Assembly (NCBI GenBank): GCA_013153375.1 | Contig: JAADEN010000141.1 | Location: 1 to 10,323, forward strand | DNA length: 10,323 nt | DNA from: Chloroflexota bacterium | Lineage (GTDB): Bacteria > Chloroflexota > Anaerolineae > Anaerolineales > DRMV01 | Reading direction: 5' to 3' | Part shown: piece by piece, positions 6,086 to 10,323 of the stretch | How the letters are laid out: every line of letters starts with the position of its first letter | Numbering within the stretch: the first letter of the stretch is position 1 | Notes under the pieces: model-generated | Told to the model about the DNA's origin: nothing | Database searches by the model: none | What the model saw: the letters and a program-made list of their open reading frames with translations, nothing else | Translations under genes and position numbers: made by a program

Positions 6086-7381
6086 ATGCCCGACCTCGCG
6101 CCCGACATCCTGCAAATCTTGCAGCATCCCCGCTTCACCGCCTTGCCCTGGGACGCCGACCAAGTGCCCCCCCACTACGGCGGGTATAGCATCCTCAACA
6201 TCCCGACCAGCGTCGCGCAGGCCCTGGGCGCGCCCGCGCTGGGGCCCGCGCCGCCCCTGGTGCCCGAACTGCGCGCCGCCTGGGGCGAGCGTCCCCGGCG
6301 CATCGTGCTGCTTTTGGTGGACGGCCTGGGTTGGAACCTGTTTCAGGCCGCGCGCGAGCAGGGACGCCTGGCCGGATGGCAGACGCTGTGGGAGAAGGGC
6401 ACCCTGGGCGTGCTCACCTCCATCACGCCCAGCACCACGGCCGCGGCCATCACCACTTTGTGGACCGGCTGCTCCGCGGCCGAGCACGGCATCACCGGCT
6501 ACGAGATGTGGCTCAAGGAATACGGCCTCATCGCCAACATGATCGTGCACAGCCCCTCCTTCTTCCAAAGCGGCGGCGCGGGGTTGCTCAAACACGCGGG
6601 CTTCGACCCCAAGACTTTCCTCTCGCAGACGCCCTTGGGTGTGCACCTCAAGGCCGCCGGCGTTCAGACCTACGCGCTCCAGCACTACACCATCGCCAAC
6701 TCGGGCCTCTCGACCATGCTCTTCCGCGAGGCCGAGGTGCAATCCTTCGCCACCCTGGCCGATTTGTGGATCGGCTTGCGTCAGTTGCTCGAAACCCCCA
6801 CCGAGCAGCCCCAGTACATTTGGGTCTATTGGTCCGCGGTGGACAGTTTCAGCCACCGCTTCGGCCCCCGGGATGAGCGGGTCTTCGCGGAGTTGGAGGC
6901 CCTGGCCTGGACCTGGGAGCGTTTCTTCTGGCAGGATCTCTCGCCCGCGGCCCGCCGCGGCACCGCGTTCGTGATCACCGCGGACCACGGGCAGATCGCC
7001 ACGCCGCCCAATCCCGAGTACGAGGTGCGCAATCACCCGCGCCTGGTGCGCAACCTCTACCTGCCGCCCACGGGCGAGAACCGGCTGGTCTATCTCTACC
7101 CCAAGCCGGGGCGGGTCAAGGCCATGAAGGACTACTTCGCCACGGCCTGGCCCGACAAGTTCCGCCTGGTGCCCGTGTGGGAGGTGCTCAACGCGCGGCT
7201 CTACGGCCCCGGCCGGCCGCATCCCGACCTGCGCGATCGCCTGGGCGAGTGGTTGGCCATCCCCCGCGGGGACGCCTATCTGTGGTGGCCCGAAAAGGAG
7301 AACGAGTTGCACGGCCGGCACGCGGGCTTCCATCAGGACGAAATGCTGGTGCCCTTCCTGGCCGCGCGGCTGGACGAATGA
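6086..7381 (+). CDS. Alkaline-phosphatase-superfamily phosphodiesterase / nucleotide pyrophosphatase
   Basis: This 431-residue enzyme belongs to the type I phosphodiesterase/nucleotide pyrophosphatase group, which hydrolyses phosphodiester or phosphoanhydride bonds using two metal ions and a Thr/Ser nucleophile. The expected residues are all visible: D79 (LLLVDGLGW), the nucleophile region TPSTTAAA (T114-A121, T117 or T118), D253 and H257 (SAVDSFSHRFG), D300-H301 (ITADHGQ), and H412 (HGRHAGFH). No signal peptide or membrane segment is visible, so it is probably cytoplasmic, unlike many secreted relatives. GGGAGG lies 6 bases before the ATG. It is a single gene, divergent from the regulator operon and convergent with csaA, whose stop is 18 bases away. 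The natural substrate cannot be predicted; the closest general description is 'alkaline phosphatase family protein'. Confidence 0.88.
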   Translation: MPDLAPDILQILQHPRFTALPWDADQVPPHYGGYSILNIPTSVAQALGAPALGPAPPLVPELRAAWGERPRRIVLLLVDGLGWNLFQAAREQGRLAGWQTLWEKGTLGVLTSITPSTTAAAITTLWTGCSAAEHGITGYEMWLKEYGLIANMIVHSPSFFQSGGAGLLKHAGFDPKTFLSQTPLGVHLKAAGVQTYALQHYTIANSGLSTMLFREAEVQSFATLADLWIGLRQLLETPTEQPQYIWVYWSAVDSFSHRFGPRDERVFAELEALAWTWERFFWQDLSPAARRGTAFVITADHGQIATPPNPEYEVRNHPRLVRNLYLPPTGENRLVYLYPKPGRVKAMKDYFATAWPDKFRLVPVWEVLNARLYGPGRPHPDLRDRLGEWLAIPRGDAYLWWPEKENELHGRHAGFHQDEMLVPFLAARLDE

Positions 7382-7399
7382 GGCAGGTGGCGGCGCGCC

Positions 7400-7753
7400 T
7401 CAGGCGATGGGCGCGCCCAGTTCGCTGTCCGCGTCGGGCTGCAGTAGCACGATGCGCCCGTCGGACTGGATGGCCCCCAGCACCAACACCTCGGACATGA
7501 ACGGCCCGATCTGCTTGGGCGGAAAGTTGGTCACCGCGACCACCAGCCGCCCCACCAGGGCCTCGGGGTCGGGGTAAGTGCCCGGCAGTTGCGCGGAGGT
7601 CTTCTTCACGCCGTAGGGCCCGAAGTCAATCCACATCTTGTAGGCCGGTTTGCGGGCCTCGGGGAAAGGCTCCACCCGCACCACCCGGCCCACCCGCATG
7701 GCGACCTTGGCGAAGTCGTCCCAGGTGATGGTCGGCTTTTCTGGGGCGCTCAT
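7400..7753 (-). CDS. csaA: CsaA-like tRNA-binding / export-chaperone protein
   Basis: This 117-residue protein consists of one OB-fold tRNA-binding domain. The pattern WDDFAKVAMRVGRVVRVE, then FPEARKPAYKMWIDFG, SAQL, VAVTNFPPKQIGPFMSEVLVLG and VLLQPD, closely follows CsaA of Bacillus and relatives. Family members are small homodimers that bind tRNA and have been reported to act as chaperones in protein export; the cellular role is not settled. The frame stays open further upstream (to 7846), but the true start is the ATG at 7753. It is preceded by AAGGAGGT 6 bases away and overlaps the mobA stop by 4 bases (ATGA). The pair is therefore likely coupled. Length is normal for the family. Confidence 0.92.
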   Translation of the reverse strand: MSAPEKPTITWDDFAKVAMRVGRVVRVEPFPEARKPAYKMWIDFGPYGVKKTSAQLPGTYPDPEALVGRLVVAVTNFPPKQIGPFMSEVLVLGAIQSDGRIVLLQPDADSELGAPIA

Positions 7754-8394
7754 GGGGACACCTCCTTGGCGGCCGGCGCGTCGTCCGAAGGCCAACCCAA
7801 CTCGGCCAGCAGCGCGCGGTAGTCCGCGGGCGTGTTGATGTTCCAAAAGGCCCGCGCGGGGTCGAACGCGGCCAGCGCGTCCGCGGGGAAGAGGCGCACC
7901 CGCAGGCCCCGGAACGCGGCCCGAATGGAGGCCCGGGGTTGGGCCAGCGCGGCCACGAAGGCCGGCCGGGCCCGTTCCACCCGGTACACCGCGTGCAGGG
8001 GCTGGATGTCGTGCTCGTCCCGGGGCAGCGCGATGTCGTCGCCGGGGTGCGCGGCCAGGTGCGCGGTCAGGTGCTCCAGCAGCGGGCCGCTGACGAAGGG
8101 CATGTCGCAGGCCACCGCGGCCAGGAAGGGCGTGCGCGCGTGCTGCAACGCGGTGGCGATGCCGCCCAGGGGCCCGCGGTCGGGGTACAGGTCGGCCACC
8201 ACGGGCGCGCCGGCCCAGGGATATTCGTCCCCCGCACGCGCCACCACCAGCACCGCGGCCGCGTGGGGTCGCACGCGGCGCACCACCCGCTGCAACAGGC
8301 GCTCAGGGCCCACGGGCAGCGTGGCCTTGTCGCGTCCCATGCGCCGGGAGTGGCCTCCGGCCAGTACGGCAACGGTCAAATCGCTGCGGGACAT
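7750..8394 (-). CDS. mobA: Molybdenum cofactor guanylyltransferase (MobA)
   Basis: This 214-residue protein transfers GMP from GTP to molybdopterin, making the guanine dinucleotide form of the Mo/W cofactor in the cytoplasm. The nucleotidyltransferase signature LAGGHSRRMGRDKA (11-24) is intact. DLYPDRGPLGGI (68-79), the metal-binding D97 in ACDMPFVS, LHAVY (133-137) and the late NINTP (185-189) follow in the family order. The frame stays open to 8430, but starting at 8394 places LAGG at the usual position. No ribosome binding site precedes it. A TATAAT ends 7 bases before the ATG, so the mRNA may be leaderless. It heads an operon with csaA. No molybdoenzyme is in the window; the cofactor would serve enzymes encoded elsewhere. 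A MobA-related nucleotidyltransferase such as a CTP-using homologue is possible but less likely. Confidence 0.9.
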   Translation of the reverse strand: MSRSDLTVAVLAGGHSRRMGRDKATLPVGPERLLQRVVRRVRPHAAAVLVVARAGDEYPWAGAPVVADLYPDRGPLGGIATALQHARTPFLAAVACDMPFVSGPLLEHLTAHLAAHPGDDIALPRDEHDIQPLHAVYRVERARPAFVAALAQPRASIRAAFRGLRVRLFPADALAAFDPARAFWNINTPADYRALLAELGWPSDDAPAAKEVSP

Positions 8395-8400
8395 GGCCGC

Positions 8401-8406
8401 ATTATA
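8401..8406 (-). promoter_or_regulatory. -10 element placing the mobA transcript start at its start codon
   Basis: On the minus strand a perfect TATAAT occupies 8406-8401, with 6 bases between it and the ATG at 8394. This is the normal -10 to +1 distance, so transcription could begin on the A of the ATG. A TTGACA is present at 8423-8418 but only 11 bases upstream, too close for a standard -35. Confidence 0.55.
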
Positions 8407-8430
8407 CCGCGGGGCGGTGTCAAATCTCAC

Positions 8431-8459
8431 TTGCCATCCGAGGGCAACGCGGCTATAAT
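8431..8459 (+). promoter_or_regulatory. Sigma-70-type promoter of the ferredoxin-NADP reductase-like gene
   Basis: TTGCCA (8431-8436) and TATAAT (8454-8459) are 17 bases apart, a near-consensus vegetative promoter. The predicted start is about 8466, leaving a leader of roughly 64 bases before the ATG at 8530. It is divergent from the mobA -10 element 30 bases away, so the two genes share one control region. Confidence 0.75.
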
Positions 8460-8529
8460 CGGCCCGGTGCGGGCTTGGTACATTATTCCGTGTGCCTTCC
8501 GCGGTATTTCACCCCTGGAGGGATGACTC

Positions 8530-9858
8530 ATGGCAAAAGAGCAAGGCTATCTGGTGGCCGTGATCGGCGCAGGGCCGGCCGGGTTGTACGCAGCCCGCGA
8601 GTTGGCCTCGAAAGGCGCCAAGGTGGTTATTTTCAATCGGGACATCAAGCCCGGCGGTTTGGCCGAGTACGGCATCTATTACGACAAGTACAAGATGAAG
8701 GAGGGCCTGCGCAAGCAGTTCCGCCGCATTTTGGCCATGCCGGGCATCGTCTATCTGGGCAATGTGACCGTGGGCAAAGACCTGACCCTGGACGACCTGC
8801 GCGATTTGGGCTTTCAGGCCATTCTGGTCACCACGGGCGCGCAGGGCACCAAGCGTCTGGGCATCCCCGGCGAGGATTTGGAGGGCGTGTATCACGCCAA
8901 GGAAATCGTCTATCACTACAATCACTTGCCGCCGTATAGCCAGCGGGAATACGCCATCGGTCGCAAGGTGGCCATCATCGGCGTGGGCAATGTGATGGCC
9001 GACATCGCCACCTGGCTGGTCAAGGACAAGCAGGTGGACGAGGTGTACGCGGTGGCCCGCCGCGGGCCCTTCGAGGTCAAGTTCGACAAGAAGGAGTTCG
9101 CCCGCTTCGCCAAGAACCTGGACATCGAGGACTTCGAGCGCGAGATCGAGCGCATCAAAGACCGCCTGGCCCCCGGTCAGGATCCCGAAGAGGCCAAGCG
9201 CTTCATCTTGAGCATGCTGGAGAAGGCCAAGGAGACGGGCTCGCCCACGGTGTTCCGCTTCCGCTTCCTGTCGTCGCCGAAGGCCATTTTGGGCGACGAA
9301 AACGGGCGGGTCAAGGGGCTGGAACTGGCCGACACCCGCCTGGTGCTGCGCGAGGACGGGCGCACCAAGCCCGTGCCCACGGGCACTTCGTATGTGCTGG
9401 ATGTGGACACGGTCATCTTCTCCATCGGTGATCGGGTGGATCCCAACTTCGGGCTGCCGCTGCAGTGGAACGCGTACGCCACCAACCCCGAACCGCGCTT
9501 CCCCGTGGACGGCGTGTCGTACGAGGTGTACGACCCCGAGAAGAAGCAGCCCATCGAGGGCGTGTTCGTGGCCGGTTGGGCCCGCAATCCCAGCGAGGGC
9601 TTGGTCGGCGTGGCCCGCAAGGACGGCGAGCGGGCTGCGCGGGCCGTGTTGCAGTACCTGGAAACCGTGGGCCCCACGGAGTTCGACCTGGACGCGCTGG
9701 TGGAGACCATCAAGGCCAAGGTGGGGCATCCGGTGGTGACCCAGGCCGAGGTGCAGAAACTGGAAGAGATCGAACGGGCCGAGGCCGAGAAGCGCGGCCT
9801 GCCCGAGTTCAAGTTCGACTCCAACGAGGAAATGCTGAAAGTGCTGGGCCTGCTCTAA
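8530..9858 (+). CDS. Ferredoxin-NADP reductase-like flavoprotein (adrenodoxin reductase/FprA type)
   Basis: This 442-residue FAD enzyme probably moves electrons between NADP(H) and ferredoxin. The FAD-binding GAGPAG is at 13-18 and the second nucleotide-binding motif GVGNVMAD at 151-158. VARRGPFEVKFDKKEF (175-190) resembles the adrenodoxin-reductase segment in which two arginines hold the NADP 2'-phosphate (here R177, R178). GWARNPSEG at 349-357, followed by a run ending DGERAA, matches the C-terminal FAD/NADP motif of that family. There is no N-terminal iron-sulfur domain and no cysteine at all, which argues against GltD-type or disulfide reductases. A charged tail (about 400-442) extends past the usual end. 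GGAGGG 7 bases upstream supports the start. It is a single gene with its own promoter and downstream hairpin. Functional pairing with KorAB through ferredoxin is inference. Confidence 0.85.
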   Translation: MAKEQGYLVAVIGAGPAGLYAARELASKGAKVVIFNRDIKPGGLAEYGIYYDKYKMKEGLRKQFRRILAMPGIVYLGNVTVGKDLTLDDLRDLGFQAILVTTGAQGTKRLGIPGEDLEGVYHAKEIVYHYNHLPPYSQREYAIGRKVAIIGVGNVMADIATWLVKDKQVDEVYAVARRGPFEVKFDKKEFARFAKNLDIEDFEREIERIKDRLAPGQDPEEAKRFILSMLEKAKETGSPTVFRFRFLSSPKAILGDENGRVKGLELADTRLVLREDGRTKPVPTGTSYVLDVDTVIFSIGDRVDPNFGLPLQWNAYATNPEPRFPVDGVSYEVYDPEKKQPIEGVFVAGWARNPSEGLVGVARKDGERAARAVLQYLETVGPTEFDLDALVETIKAKVGHPVVTQAEVQKLEEIERAEAEKRGLPEFKFDSNEEMLKVLGLL

Positions 9859-9884
9859 CGCGGTTCAGGACTTTACGCTATCGG

Positions 9885-9912
9885 GCGGGGCGGCTTGGAC
9901 GGGCCGCCCCGC
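9885..9912 (+). terminator. Terminator-like hairpin after the flavoprotein gene
   Basis: GCGGGGCGGC (9885-9894) and GCCGCCCCGC (9903-9912) form a perfect 10-base GC stem with an 8-base loop, 26 bases after the stop codon. Only a short T-containing run (GGTGTTTC) follows, so intrinsic termination would be weak. The stem lies between two convergent genes and could also slow transcription from the other side. Confidence 0.6.
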
Positions 9913-9918
9913 GGTGTT

Positions 9919-10323
9919 TCAGCGCCCGGGCCGCGCTTCCTGCTGTTGGCGACGGATCAGGTTGTACACCTGCCGCGCGTCCGGGATCATCTCGAACATG
10001 GGCGGCAGGTAAAAAGGATAGAACGCGCCCCAGGCTCTGTTCCTCATCAGCCAGTCGAACTCGGTGCCGAAAGTGATGGTGCCGTAGCCGTTGGCGCGCT
10101 CGGTGAGGGTGATCTTGCCCAGGGTGGCCAGATCCAGGCTCTGAACCTGGCGGCCGCCGAACAGACCTGGCGTGAGGATGATGATGCGCCGGTCGGTCAA
10201 GCCGTAGCAGGTCCTGGCCCGACGGCGGGCGTCCACGAGAAACCGCCCGACCAGCAGGTACAGTCCGCCCAGCAGGAAGGGCAGGCCGAAGAGGGGGAAG
10301 AGCCATCCGATCCAGTTCGGTTC
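9919..10323 (-). CDS. Membrane-anchored bacterial PH-like domain protein (5' partial)
   Basis: The frame is open from the right edge to the TGA at 9919-9921, giving 134 visible C-terminal residues; the true start lies beyond the window. The first 30 residues are a hydrophobic membrane segment (WIGWLFPLFGLPFLLGGLYLL) ending in a basic ARRRAR stretch. CYGLTDRRIIIL follows, a signature seen in small bacterial membrane proteins with PH-like domains. Next come SLDL..LGKITLTE, the strand GTITFGTEF, and PMFEMIPDARQVYNLI near the end, all typical of that group. A GTG at 10236 could be mistaken for the start, but it would remove the membrane segment. The function of these proteins is not established. 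It is convergent with the flavoprotein gene. Confidence 0.7.
   Translation of the reverse strand, partial: EPNWIGWLFPLFGLPFLLGGLYLLVGRFLVDARRRARTCYGLTDRRIIILTPGLFGGRQVQSLDLATLGKITLTERANGYGTITFGTEFDWLMRNRAWGAFYPFYLPPMFEMIPDARQVYNLIRRQQQEARPGR

Noticed and set aside
5914..6189. A 91-codon plus-strand frame over the intergenic region
   Set aside because: It overlaps the regulator promoter and the start of the phosphodiesterase gene, has no ribosome binding site and reads as low-complexity R/A/P-rich sequence.
6038..7333. A 431-codon open frame on the minus strand opposite the phosphodiesterase
   Set aside because: The opposite strand encodes all seven catalytic residues of a known superfamily; this frame shows no recognisable motif.
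7380..7401. Hairpin GAGGC/GCCTC between the convergent phosphodiesterase and csaA stops as a terminator
   Set aside because: Only 5-base arms with a 12-base loop and no T-run on either strand.
7754..7846. Longer csaA starting at 7846
   Set aside because: The extra 31 residues are antigenic-looking R/G/A sequence overlapping mobA, while the ATG at 7753 has an ideal ribosome binding site and gives the normal family length.
8418..8423. TTGACA as the -35 of the mobA promoter
   Set aside because: Only 11 bases separate it from the TATAAT, far from the 16-18 needed; no -10 lies at the right distance from it.
8395..8430. Longer mobA starting at 8430
   Set aside because: The 12 added residues would cover the -10 element, and starting at 8394 puts the LAGG motif at the usual distance from the N-terminus.
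8509..9729. A 406-codon open frame on the minus strand opposite the flavoprotein gene
   Set aside because: It is antisense to a gene with clear FAD and NADP motifs and is compositionally a codon-bias shadow.

Overview
The window looks like bacterial chromosome from a GC-rich organism, possibly an anaerobic or thermophilic member of the Chloroflexota. That guess rests on a ferredoxin-dependent 2-oxoacid oxidoreductase with a fused gamma-alpha subunit, an adrenodoxin-reductase-like flavoprotein, and the general gene style. No rRNA or other marker gene is present to confirm it. No tRNA, rRNA, CRISPR array, transposase or insertion-sequence end was seen.

Layout. (1) Positions 1-2229 (+) are distinctly less GC-rich than the rest. 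They hold the last codons of a possible ankyrin-repeat protein, a stand-alone receiver-domain protein with two insertions, and a three-helix membrane protein with a large soluble domain of unknown family. The last two are tightly spaced and probably one transcript. This block is the least explained part of the window and the best candidate for an undescribed system. (2) Positions 2241-5854 (-) form a three-gene operon: a GntR/FadR-type regulator, the fused gamma-alpha subunit and the beta subunit of a 2-oxoacid:ferredoxin oxidoreductase. A near-consensus promoter and an 18-bp palindrome lie just ahead of the regulator gene. (3) Positions 6086-7381 (+) encode a phosphodiesterase/nucleotide-pyrophosphatase of the alkaline-phosphatase superfamily, with all seven metal and nucleophile positions visible. 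(4) Positions 7400-8394 (-) are a two-gene operon: MobA (molybdenum cofactor guanylyltransferase) followed by a CsaA-like tRNA-binding/chaperone protein, joined by an ATGA overlap. MobA may be translated from a leaderless mRNA. (5) Positions 8530-9858 (+) encode a ferredoxin-NADP reductase-like flavoprotein with its own good promoter and a downstream hairpin. (6) Positions 9919-10323 (-) are the 3' part of a membrane-anchored bacterial PH-like protein cut by the window end.

How they fit together. The oxidoreductase makes reduced ferredoxin while converting 2-oxoacids to acyl-CoA, and the flavoprotein at 8530 could exchange electrons between ferredoxin and NADP(H). MobA would supply molybdopterin cofactor to Mo/W redox enzymes encoded elsewhere. 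This suggests a redox-metabolism neighbourhood beside an unrelated, compositionally different signalling block. All functions are read from motifs; no database search was possible.
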